From Pedobacter sp. PACM 27299 (GTDB taxonomy: Bacteria > Bacteroidota > Bacteroidia > Sphingobacteriales > Sphingobacteriaceae), in contig NZ_CP012996.1 in NCBI RefSeq assembly GCF_001412655.1, positions 5,642,001-5,706,000 on the forward strand: 64,000 nucleotides of DNA, in the 5' to 3' direction. A program made the translations under genes and the position numbers. The notes under the pieces are model-generated. The model saw only the letters and a list, made by a program, of their open reading frames with translations. It did not search any database and was not told the DNA's origin. Below are positions 43,968 through 52,402 of the stretch, piece by piece. Each line of letters starts with the position of its first letter. The stretch's first letter is position 1.

Positions 43968-44855
43968 ATGATTGAACTTCCGGTGGTTTCCGCAAACACA
44001 GTACAACGTAAACCTGATTGGCTTAGAGTTAAGCTTCCTGTTGGTAAAGAATATGCACAAGTACGCAGTCTGGTAGACACGCATAAACTGCATACCATTT
44101 GCGAAAGCGGCAATTGTCCGAATATGGGAGAATGCTGGGGTGCAGGTACGGCAACTTTCATGATTCTTGGAAATATCTGTACGCGTTCCTGCTCTTTCTG
44201 TGCAGTAGCCACCGGCAGACCATTAGCCGTGGATATGGATGAGCCTAATCGTGTGGCAAATTCTGTTAAACTGATGAAAGTGAAACATTGTGTGATCACT
44301 TCAGTAGATAGAGATGACCTGAAAGATGGTGGTTCTATCATCTGGGCAGAGACTTTACAAGCCATCAGAAGAGAAAGTCCGGAGACTACATTAGAAACTT
44401 TAATCCCTGATTTCAGAGGGATCTGGGACAATTTATACCGCGTACTGGAGGAAAGACCAGAGGTGATGTCTCATAATATTGAAACGGTAAGACGTTTAAC
44501 TAAACAAGTACGCATCCAGGCAAAATACGATAGAAGTTTAGAATGTCTTAAACGCATTTCTGATTTCGGATTGAGAACTAAAACGGGCATTATGCTGGGT
44601 TTAGGAGAAACCGAAGAAGATGTTTATGAAGCGATGGACGATTTAGTAGCCAATGGTGTTCACATCCTGACATTAGGTCAGTATTTACAGCCTACCCGCA
44701 ATCACCATCCGGTCCTGGATTGGATTCATCCGGATCAGTTTGCTAAATATAAAGAAGTAGGCATGTCCAAAGGTTTCAAATATGTAGAAAGTGGACCGTT
44801 AGTACGTTCCTCTTATCATGCAGAAAAACACCTATTTGATCTAAATCTTCTATAA
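43968..44855 (+). CDS. lipA: Lipoyl synthase
   Basis: 295 residues. Both iron-sulfur sites are complete: the auxiliary cluster Cys45, Cys50, Cys56 ([12 protein letters not shown]) and the radical-SAM CxxxCxxC at Cys71, Cys75, Cys78 (CTRSCSFC). The C-terminal [10 protein letters not shown] with its Ser ligand is present. It inserts two sulfurs into protein-bound octanoate to make lipoyl groups for dehydrogenase complexes. Monocistronic in appearance; lipB is not in the window. Confidence 0.97.
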   Translation: MIELPVVSANTVQRKPDWLRVKLPVGKEYAQVRSLVDTHKLHTICESGNCPNMGECWGAGTATFMILGNICTRSCSFCAVATGRPLAVDMDEPNRVANSVKLMKVKHCVITSVDRDDLKDGGSIIWAETLQAIRRESPETTLETLIPDFRGIWDNLYRVLEERPEVMSHNIETVRRLTKQVRIQAKYDRSLECLKRISDFGLRTKTGIMLGLGETEEDVYEAMDDLVANGVHILTLGQYLQPTRNHHPVLDWIHPDQFAKYKEVGMSKGFKYVESGPLVRSSYHAEKHLFDLNLL

Positions 44856-44883
44856 AAAAAACAAATTATCAATTTTCCTTGTT

Positions 44884-44918
44884 AAGGTCTACTGTATTAC
44901 TGTATATTAGTAGACCTT
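44884..44918. promoter_or_regulatory. Perfect 10-bp inverted repeat overlapping the sigma-factor start
   Basis: AAGGTCTACT (44884-44893) and AGTAGACCTT (44909-44918) flank a 15-base spacer. The right arm includes the first two bases of the TTG start codon. As DNA it could be an operator; as RNA it would fold the start into a stem. Confidence 0.6.
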
Positions 44919-45468
44919 GACGACGACAAAGAAAATATCCCTATCTGAAGATCAGCTCATCCTAGCTTTAAAAGCTCAGGACACCAATGTTATGAAGGCA
45001 TTGTATGATATGTATTCAGCTGCCTTGTTTGGTGTCATCTCCAGAATTGTCTCCCATACCGAGGTTGCGGAAGACGTTCTACAAGAAACTTTCTTAAAAA
45101 TCTGGAATTCTGCAGATCATTATGATGCCACAAAAGGGCGTCTATTTACCTGGATGATGAATATTGCCCGGAATTTAGCTATCGATAAGCTCCGTTCAAA
45201 AGATTTTAAGAACGCGAATAAAAACCAAGACATCGAAAATAACGTAGATTTCATAGACTCGCAGAAAGACACAACTTTCAACGCGGATGTGATTGGTTTG
45301 AAAGACATGGTTACCGCACTTAAACCGGAATTCAACAAAGTGTTGAGTATGGTTTATTTTAAAGGGTATACTCACGTCGAAGCGGCAGAGGAATTGGATT
45401 TGCCATTAGGTACGGTTAAAACCCGTATTCGGATGGCTATTATGGAATTAAGAAAGCATTTTAATTAA
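44917..45468 (+). CDS. ECF-type RNA polymerase sigma factor
   Basis: 183 residues from a TTG start (TTG ACG ACG ACA AAG); there is no nearby ATG. Region 2 shows DMYSAALFGVI ...EDVLQETFLKIW ...LFTWMMNIARNLAIDKLR and region 4 shows YFKGYTHVEAAEELDLPLGTVKTRIRMAI, the ECF pattern. The gene downstream, one base after the stop, is its anti-sigma factor. It probably controls an envelope or oxidative stress response including its own operon. Confidence 0.93.
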   Translation: MTTTKKISLSEDQLILALKAQDTNVMKALYDMYSAALFGVISRIVSHTEVAEDVLQETFLKIWNSADHYDATKGRLFTWMMNIARNLAIDKLRSKDFKNANKNQDIENNVDFIDSQKDTTFNADVIGLKDMVTALKPEFNKVLSMVYFKGYTHVEAAEELDLPLGTVKTRIRMAIMELRKHFN

Positions 45469-45469
45469 G

Positions 45470-46342
45470 GTGGAAGAGGGAAAAGCATATATCGAATCAG
45501 GCATACTAGAACTTTATGTTCTCGGCGAGCTTAGCACGCAGGAACAACATGAAGTCCAAGAAATGGCAGCAAAATATCCGGAAATAAAAGCCGAAATTAC
45601 TGCAATTGAGCTTGCTATGGAAAAATATGCCATGCACAATGCCATCGAGCCTTCCGCGGAATTGGAAACGATCATCCTTGGAAAAATTGGTGCTGCAGCT
45701 CCGGTAGTTCGAGAAAAAACAGCAGTGAATGTAGTTCCAGCTGTTGCCGAGTCTCAGCAATCGACAACTGTGCCTTTACATCCAGCAGGGTATGAATCGA
45801 AAATAAGATCTTTACGAATTGCATTGGCAGCCTGTGCTACTTTGCTGCTGGTGGCCGGTATCGCCCTTTATTCTGCTCATACGGAATTAGGCACTGCCAA
45901 AAATCAGATCATTGCTTTAAATCAAGAAAAACAGCGATTTGCCACTACGGTAAATTACATGAGGGAAACCAATAAAGAATTGCAGACGATCGCAGATATG
46001 CCAGCAGATCCGGATTGGAAAACGGTACGTTTAGCGGGAACGAAAATGGATCCAGAGGCGAAAATGACGGTTTATTGGCATACTTCTGGCCGCCATGTCA
46101 TGCTGGACAACTCTAAAATGAGCCTTCCTAAAAATGATGAAGCGCATCAATATCAACTGTGGGCATTGGTAAAAGGAAAACCGATAGATCTGGGTGTATT
46201 TGATGTAAAGGCAGACAGCAGTCACATTCTTTTGAAAATGAAAGAAATTGCAGGTGCTGAGGCTTTTGCGGTTACTTTAGAAAAAAGAGGTGGTTCCCCT
46301 GGTCCGACTATGGATCAGATGATTGCCATGGGTGGGGTTTAA
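45470..46342 (+). CDS. Anti-sigma factor (RskA/RsiW-like), single-pass membrane protein
   Basis: 290 residues from a GTG one base after the sigma stop. The N-terminal cytoplasmic part (about 1-110, ESGILELYVLGELSTQEQHEV) is the anti-sigma region. One helix (about 117-137, ALAACATLLLVAGIALY) and a coiled segment lead to a periplasmic RskA-type domain (about 180-290) with YWHTSGRHVMLDNS and YQLWALVKGKPIDLGVF. No HxxxCxxC zinc motif is seen. It should hold the sigma factor at the membrane until released. Its end overlaps the nnrD end by 4 bases on the other strand. Confidence 0.9.
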   Translation: MEEGKAYIESGILELYVLGELSTQEQHEVQEMAAKYPEIKAEITAIELAMEKYAMHNAIEPSAELETIILGKIGAAAPVVREKTAVNVVPAVAESQQSTTVPLHPAGYESKIRSLRIALAACATLLLVAGIALYSAHTELGTAKNQIIALNQEKQRFATTVNYMRETNKELQTIADMPADPDWKTVRLAGTKMDPEAKMTVYWHTSGRHVMLDNSKMSLPKNDEAHQYQLWALVKGKPIDLGVFDVKADSSHILLKMKEIAGAEAFAVTLEKRGGSPGPTMDQMIAMGGV

Positions 46343-47274
46343 AAGTTAGCTAAACTTTTTACAGTCATAGGAATCTGCAGCGCAACTTGTGAGGCGGTGA
46401 CATTGAAATGCGTGTTGCTCAGCTCATCGCCGGATTTTCCATGAAAATAGCAAGCCAGTAATGCCGCAGCTTTCGCACTATATCCCTGCGCCAGATAAGC
46501 AGTCAACATCCCCGTTAATACATCTCCCATTCCGCCCTGTGCCATCGCGGGATTTCCCGTTTGATTGATAGACACGTCAGCTTCATGATCAATAATGAAA
46601 GTATATTGATTTTTGAGGACGATAATGATCCCTCTTTTTTTAGCTTCTTTTCTGGCAGTCTGTAAACGCTCCCACCAGTTTTCATGGGCACCGAAAAGCT
46701 GATCAAACTCTTTTACATGCGGACTAAGGATCGAGTCTTTTGGCAGCTGATGGAATATATCCGGATGTGCTTTTAATATTACTAAAGCATCTGCATCTAT
46801 CACAACAGGTTGTTTCAGTGCAAAAATGGCTGTCATGACTTCCTGGTTATCTGCCATTCGGCCGATGCCTGGACCAATGCCAATCGCATTATAATTCGTT
46901 AATGTTCTAGGTCTGAGTAATTCTGCACGCTCGAGGTACATCGCCTCTGGCAATGTACTATTTAGTGCTGTTAAGCCCTGCTCTGGAATGGAAAGACTAA
47001 CCAAACCTGTGCCTGCATACATGCAGCCCTTCGCGCAGAGGATCGCTGCACCCATCGTTTTTTGTGCGCCTGCGATCAGTAAAGCATGGCCATAAGTGCC
47101 TTTATGCGAAAAAGGCATCCTGGTTTTCAGCATGCCTTTTATATCGGCTGCTTCCACCAATTTATAAGGAGAAGCTGCCGATTCTGTACTTCGTTTCGTT
47201 AATCCAGGATCTACGACCTGTTTTTTACTCGATGGATCTGTATCGGGAAAATAGGCGTTCAGGAAAACTGACAT
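46339..47274 (-). CDS. nnrD: ADP-dependent (S)-NAD(P)H-hydrate dehydratase, epimerase domain missing
   Basis: 311 residues. The C-terminal YjeF/NnrD kinase-fold domain is complete: HKGTYGHALLIAG, AIGIGPGIG, VIDADAL, LSPHVKEFDQL and QGGMGDVLTGM. It repairs hydrated NAD(P)H. In Bacteroidota the protein is usually about 500 residues with an N-terminal NnrE epimerase domain. Here only a tail-like stretch (FLNAYFPDTDP...VVDPGLTKR...ASPYKLVE) precedes the kinase domain and uvrA ends 10 bases upstream, so the epimerase part is absent. Confidence 0.9.
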   Translation of the reverse strand: MSVFLNAYFPDTDPSSKKQVVDPGLTKRSTESAASPYKLVEAADIKGMLKTRMPFSHKGTYGHALLIAGAQKTMGAAILCAKGCMYAGTGLVSLSIPEQGLTALNSTLPEAMYLERAELLRPRTLTNYNAIGIGPGIGRMADNQEVMTAIFALKQPVVIDADALVILKAHPDIFHQLPKDSILSPHVKEFDQLFGAHENWWERLQTARKEAKKRGIIIVLKNQYTFIIDHEADVSINQTGNPAMAQGGMGDVLTGMLTAYLAQGYSAKAAALLACYFHGKSGDELSNTHFNVTASQVALQIPMTVKSLANF

Positions 47275-47284
47275 ATTATTTTTT

Positions 47285-50128
47285 TTATAAACCCATTTCT
47301 TTCTTCAAAAATTTACCGGTTAAACTAATCGGGTTTTGCACTAATCCTTCAGGAGTTCCTTCAAAGATGATCCTGCCACCGCCGGCACCACCTTCTTCTC
47401 CTAAATCGATCACCCAATCCGCTACTTTTACCACATCCAGGTTGTGCTCAATCACCAGCACGGTATTCCCTTTTTCTACCAATTCATTCAGCACACCAAG
47501 GAGCACATTGATATCCTCAAAATGTAAGCCAGTAGTGGGTTCATCCAGAATATAAAATGTTTTTCCAGTATCTTTTTTAGAGAGTTCGGTCGCTAATTTT
47601 ACGCGCTGTGCCTCTCCACCGGAAAGGGTGGTAGAAGACTGACCTAAAGTGATGTACCCCAAACCTACGTCTTTAAGGGTTTTGATTTTACGGTAGATCA
47701 CTGGCATGTTTTCGAAGAAATCACAAGCATCTTCAATGCTCATATCTAGCACATCGCTGATGGACTTACCACGGTAACGTACTTCCAGGGTTTCCCTGTT
47801 GTATCTTCTTCCTCCACATTCTTCACAAGGCACCTGTACATCCGGAAGGAAGTTCATTTCGATGACTTTCATTCCTCCCCCCTGGCAAGTTTCACACCTT
47901 CCTCCTTTTACATTGAAAGAGAAACGTCCTGGTTTATAGCCTCTGATTTTCGCTTCCGGTAATTGTACAAAGAGGTTCCTGATGTCAGAAAATACGCCTG
48001 TATAAGTAGAAGGATTAGATCTAGGCGTACGCCCAATCGGTGCTTGGTCAATTTCAATGACTTTATCAATTTCTTTAATGCCATTGATCTTTTCATAGGG
48101 CAAAGGATGTTTCTTGGCCCTAAAAAAGTGATGGTTTAAAATAGGATATAATGTCTCCGTAATCAAACTTGATTTTCCGCTCCCGGAAACACCGGTCACG
48201 GCAATGAATTTACCCAATGGAAAATCTACTGAAACGTCTTTTAAATTATGTCCACTTGCTTTGATGATGGACAATTTATGACCGGTTCCTTTCCTACGTT
48301 TTTTAGGGATTTCAATTCCTTTTTTACCGTTTAAATAGGCTGCAGTGAGGGTGTCTGATTTTAAAATCTCTGCTGGAGTACCCTGTGCAACAATTTGTCC
48401 ACCGCGTACACCTGCAGCAGGCCCCACATCAATTACGTGATCTGCTTCCAGGATCATGTCCTTATCATGTTCTACTACCAATACGGTATTGCCAAGATCC
48501 CTCAGGTTTTTTAAAGCGCCAATTAAGCGCTCATTGTCGCGCTGGTGCAAGCCGATACTCGGCTCATCCAGAATGTACATCACATTCATCAGCTGAGAGC
48601 CGATTTGTGTGGCCAAACGGATCCTCTGTGCCTCTCCACCGGATAAGGTACGTGCCGTACGGTCCAGAGAAAGGTAATTTAAACCTACGTCCGTCAGAAA
48701 GCCCAACCGGGTTCTGATTTCTTTAAGAATTTCTTTGGCAATGGTATTCTGACGTTCTGACAAGCGGCTTTCCAGGTCTACATACCAGGTTTTTAAACTG
48801 TTGATGTCCATTTCTGCCAGCTCAAAAATGTTTTTACCGTCAATTTTAAAGTGTAAACTTTCTTTCTTCAACCTTGCACCATTACAAACCGGGCAGGTTT
48901 TGAGTTTACGGAAAGTTTCCATATCGTCGATTGCGCCTTCTCCCTTTTTCTCCTGCTGTTCTTCCAGCAGTTTAATGATCCCATCAAAGGTGATCTGGTA
49001 GTTTTGCACATTCCACTTGTTGTATTCTACAGCCACACTTAAAAGCTCATGAGAACCGTCAAGGATGATCCCGATCTGTTCTTCTGTCAGTTTTTCTAGT
49101 GGGGTAGATAAAGAGAAGTTATATTTTTTAGCCAGGGCTTTCAATACCTGGAACACCCAGATGTCGCGATATTCACCTAATGGGGCTAAACCACCATTCA
49201 TGATGCTCAATTTAGGATTCGGCATGACCGATTCCTTATCAATCACGAAAATATAGCCTAAACCGTCACAGCTTTCGCAGGCTCCATAAGGAGAATTGAA
49301 AGAGAAACTGTTGGGCTGTGGTTCATCATAAGAAATTCCGGTAGTCGGGCACATCAGGAATCGACTGAAATGGGATACATTGTTGTCTTTATCGCTGATT
49401 TTAATAATGCCTTTTCCCATCTTCATCGCCGATTGCAGGGAATCCTGTAAACGTTTCTGGTCTTCTTTATCGATGATCAATCGGTCTATCACTACTTCAA
49501 TGTCGTGGATTTTATAGCGATCCACCTGCATTTTAGGGCTCATGTCCTGAATTTCTCCATCAATGCGCACTTTAATGTAGCCTTGTTTACGAATCTGCTC
49601 GAATAGTTCCCTATAATGTCCTTTACGTCCTTTTACAACGGGCGCAAGAATATTGACCGGCATGCCTTCAAATTTCTTGTAGATATTGCTCAGGATTTGA
49701 TCTTCGCTCATGCGCTCCATTTTTTCTCCGGTATTGTAAGAGAAGGCATCCGCAGTACGCGCATATAGTAAACGCATGAAATCGTAGATTTCAGTAATGG
49801 TACCTACAGTAGATCTTGGATTTTTGCTGGTTGTTTTTTGCTCGATGGCAATTACCGGACTCAATCCTGATACTTTATCCACATCAGGACGCTCCATTCC
49901 CCCCATAAACTGGCGGGAATAGGCACTGAAAGTTTCCATGTACCTACGCTGTCCCTCTGCATAAATAGTATCAAATGCTAGAGAGGACTTTCCGCTTCCA
50001 CTTAATCCGGTAATGACTACCAGCTGGTTTCGGGGAAAAGAGATGTCGATATTTTTAAGGTTATGTACCCTGGCACCATATACTTCTACATCCTTTTGCT
50101 CGCCCAGGTCAACGGTATTTTTGCTCAT
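47285..50128 (-). CDS. uvrA: Excinuclease ABC subunit A
   Basis: 947 residues, the normal UvrA length. Two ABC ATPase halves are present, with Walker A motifs GLSGSGKSSLAFDT (about 39-52) and GVSGSGKSSL, signatures LSGGEAQRI and LSGGEAQRV, and zinc sites including CETCQGGGMKVIEM...CEECGG. It recognises bulky DNA damage with UvrB in nucleotide excision repair. nnrD follows 10 bases downstream. Confidence 0.98.
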   Translation of the reverse strand: MSKNTVDLGEQKDVEVYGARVHNLKNIDISFPRNQLVVITGLSGSGKSSLAFDTIYAEGQRRYMETFSAYSRQFMGGMERPDVDKVSGLSPVIAIEQKTTSKNPRSTVGTITEIYDFMRLLYARTADAFSYNTGEKMERMSEDQILSNIYKKFEGMPVNILAPVVKGRKGHYRELFEQIRKQGYIKVRIDGEIQDMSPKMQVDRYKIHDIEVVIDRLIIDKEDQKRLQDSLQSAMKMGKGIIKISDKDNNVSHFSRFLMCPTTGISYDEPQPNSFSFNSPYGACESCDGLGYIFVIDKESVMPNPKLSIMNGGLAPLGEYRDIWVFQVLKALAKKYNFSLSTPLEKLTEEQIGIILDGSHELLSVAVEYNKWNVQNYQITFDGIIKLLEEQQEKKGEGAIDDMETFRKLKTCPVCNGARLKKESLHFKIDGKNIFELAEMDINSLKTWYVDLESRLSERQNTIAKEILKEIRTRLGFLTDVGLNYLSLDRTARTLSGGEAQRIRLATQIGSQLMNVMYILDEPSIGLHQRDNERLIGALKNLRDLGNTVLVVEHDKDMILEADHVIDVGPAAGVRGGQIVAQGTPAEILKSDTLTAAYLNGKKGIEIPKKRRKGTGHKLSIIKASGHNLKDVSVDFPLGKFIAVTGVSGSGKSSLITETLYPILNHHFFRAKKHPLPYEKINGIKEIDKVIEIDQAPIGRTPRSNPSTYTGVFSDIRNLFVQLPEAKIRGYKPGRFSFNVKGGRCETCQGGGMKVIEMNFLPDVQVPCEECGGRRYNRETLEVRYRGKSISDVLDMSIEDACDFFENMPVIYRKIKTLKDVGLGYITLGQSSTTLSGGEAQRVKLATELSKKDTGKTFYILDEPTTGLHFEDINVLLGVLNELVEKGNTVLVIEHNLDVVKVADWVIDLGEEGGAGGGRIIFEGTPEGLVQNPISLTGKFLKKEMGL

Positions 50129-50241
50129 ATTTTTATTAAAACAATACTGATATCTATATATTTAAGACAACAAATTTTCAGCCACAAAAATGCTAAAAAT
50201 TTTATCAAAAGAAAAGTTTACAGCGCTATGGCTGATCATTT

Positions 50242-51293
50242 TTACCAAACTAATGTGGTACCGTTTTCAGTGGGGTGTCCAGTACAAACCAGCACTCTTC
50301 CCGCTTCAATTTCGTTATCCATTAAAACTTCATTGTAATCCATCCGAACCTTTCCTTTGGTACAATTGGCAGTACAGGTACTACAAATGCCGGCATGGCA
50401 GCTATATGGCAGGTTAATGCCTTGTTCTAAAGCTGCATCTAAAATGCTTTGGTGGTAAGGCACACTGATTTCTTTGATTTCTCCTTTGAAATGGAGGATG
50501 ACAGCATAGGTATTGGTGTCTTTTACCGCCTTTTCTGTCGTATCGTCTTCATCGGCCTCGTCTTCAGGCAGCACAAAAGTTTCTTTTTTATCTGTGACTG
50601 ATGGAAACCCAGGTTCAATAAGGTAATTCTACAGACATCCATATAATCTACGGGGCCACAAGTATACAGCAAGGTATCGTCTTTTTTGAATTCGAGGTTC
50701 TCTGCGACGATGCGTTCAATCAGCTGTCCGTTTAAGCGGGCCATCATCAGGTTTTTAGCCGTACTGAAAAGGTAAATGATTTTTAGACGGTCTGGATATT
50801 TTGTCTGCCATTCGTTCAGTTCTTCATAGAAAAGACTGCCTTCAGCAGATTTGTTGCTGTAAGCTAAAATGACTTTGGTATGTTTTTCAACGGTCAAAGC
50901 CGTCTTCAATATCGAGAATAATGGTGTGATACCTACTCCTGCGGCGAATAAAAACACCGTTCTTTTGATGGCCTCCTGCGGAATATAACTGAATTGTCCG
51001 TTCGGTTCTAGTGCAGTCAGCACCTCGCCAACCGCCGTATTGTGGTGCAGCAGTCTGGAAATTTCTCCATTTTCTACTCTTTTGATTGCAATTGCCAAAG
51101 GTTCATCCAAATCTGGGGAACTGCAAAGTGAATATGATCTTCTCAATTCTTTTCCATTCCGCTCAAATACAAGCGTTAAGAATTGTCCGGCCAGGTAAAC
51201 AGGTTTTTCTGCTGCTATTGGCTCAAAACTGAGGAGGAGAGTTTCGCCCGGTGTATAGGTCATCCCGGTAATGCGCAATTTTAACAGTTTCAT
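50242..51293 (-). pseudogene. PaaE-like ferredoxin:NAD(P)H oxidoreductase, out of frame by one base
   Basis: The first frame (from 51293) encodes the FAD domain with RRSYSLCSSP, the NAD domain with FAAGVGITPLFSIL and YTCGPVDYMD, then ends in a meaningless KKLLCCLKTRPMK tail. The second frame continues the homology from VLPEDEADEDD to a [2Fe-2S] domain: PYSCHAGICSTC and VCTGHP supply four Cys ligands. Adding one base to the six-base run at 50584-50589 gives a normal protein of about 350 residues. Such reductases pass electrons from NAD(P)H to partner oxygenases or, in Bacteroidota, to unknown acceptors. Confidence 0.85.
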
Positions 51294-51327
51294 AGGCGAG
51301 TAAAATAGTGATTTTCCGAGAAAACAA

Positions 51328-51350
51328 AAAGCCGGAATAAATTCCGGCTC
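51328..51350 (-). terminator. Terminator of the lytic transglycosylase gene
   Basis: Perfect 9-bp arms (AGCCGGAAT 51330-51338, ATTCCGGCT 51341-51349) are followed on the minus strand by TTTTGTTTT. It lies 22 bases past the gene's stop. Confidence 0.85.
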
Positions 51351-51371
51351 CCCCCTTTGTCAATTTTTTTA

Positions 51372-52181
51372 TTACTCTGCCCGCTCTGCTTTGTCCGCTT
51401 CGTTGGCAGCCTTCTCCGCATTGTACGCTAAAAACGCTCTTGACGCTTTGTAACCATACTGATTCGGAAATTCCATGATTTGTTTCATGGAAATCAATTT
51501 GTAAACGTAACTAGCGGTTTCGCTGTTCAGTTTCATTTTGAAATAGTTGTCTTGTTTTTGTCTGTTGATCTGTTTCCGCATGTGGTTATCTCCCACATTA
51601 TAGGCAGCCGCAACGAGTGCCCAATCGTCAAATATTCCGTAGAGTTCTTTGATGTATTTGGCGGCGGCGATCGTAGACTTACGTAAGTTATTACGTTCGT
51701 CAACTTTCGAATTTACTTTCAAACCATAGCTGCGTGCAGTAGCCGGCATAAACTGCCAGAATCCTGCTGCTCCTTTTGGGGATACGCCCGACTTTAGTCC
51801 TGATTCTACCAAAGGCATATACTTAAAGTCTTCAGGAATGCCGTAGGCGGCAAGTATAGGTTCTATTACAGGAAACCATTCTGCTGCTTTATTGTGCAAA
51901 CGGTTGGTTTGTAGATTACTGTAACTAAATTTAGCAAGGGCTTTTTCCATTTTCCGCTCCACAATCGCATCCCCTAATGGTAGTCCTTCCTCTGCAAATT
52001 TTAGATCAGCCATTGTTTGAGCTGGCTCCTCGATCTCTGATACTAATGTATCCGTATTTTTTGTTATTTTTTCTTCTTTTAAAAGACTTTTTGCTGCTTG
52101 GGGCATGTTGTAAGCAAACACTTTTGCGATTACCAGTAATGTAATGATTACCGTTAATGTTATTATGTGTTTCTTTATCAT
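51372..52181 (-). CDS. Lytic transglycosylase (SLT family)
   Basis: 269 residues from the ATG at 52181, preceded on the minus strand by AGGAGG at good spacing, rare in this genome; the open frame extends upstream to 52250. One N-terminal hydrophobic segment (ITLTVIITLLVIAKVFAYN) serves as a signal or anchor. The SLT domain (about 110-250) has PLVESGLKSGVSPKGAAGFWQF with the catalytic Glu, ARSYGL, and VAAAYNVGDNHM. It cleaves peptidoglycan, forming 1,6-anhydromuropeptides. Confidence 0.92.
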   Translation of the reverse strand: MIKKHIITLTVIITLLVIAKVFAYNMPQAAKSLLKEEKITKNTDTLVSEIEEPAQTMADLKFAEEGLPLGDAIVERKMEKALAKFSYSNLQTNRLHNKAAEWFPVIEPILAAYGIPEDFKYMPLVESGLKSGVSPKGAAGFWQFMPATARSYGLKVNSKVDERNNLRKSTIAAAKYIKELYGIFDDWALVAAAYNVGDNHMRKQINRQKQDNYFKMKLNSETASYVYKLISMKQIMEFPNQYGYKASRAFLAYNAEKAANEADKAERAE

Positions 52182-52402
52182 TTTCCTCCTTTTTTTGGTT
52201 AACAATTTTAAAACGTTTGCAAAGATAACGTATATTATCTTAACTATCAACCTTTTACAAAAACTGCTTCTAAAATCAACGTTTAAACACCCATAGACCG
52301 CGATTTTTTACAACTCTTACAACTTCGCAAAATAGTAGCAATAAATTGCTCGATTTTTACTAAATTTGCACCCGCATAAATTATGCGGAATAATAGCGTA
52401 TC

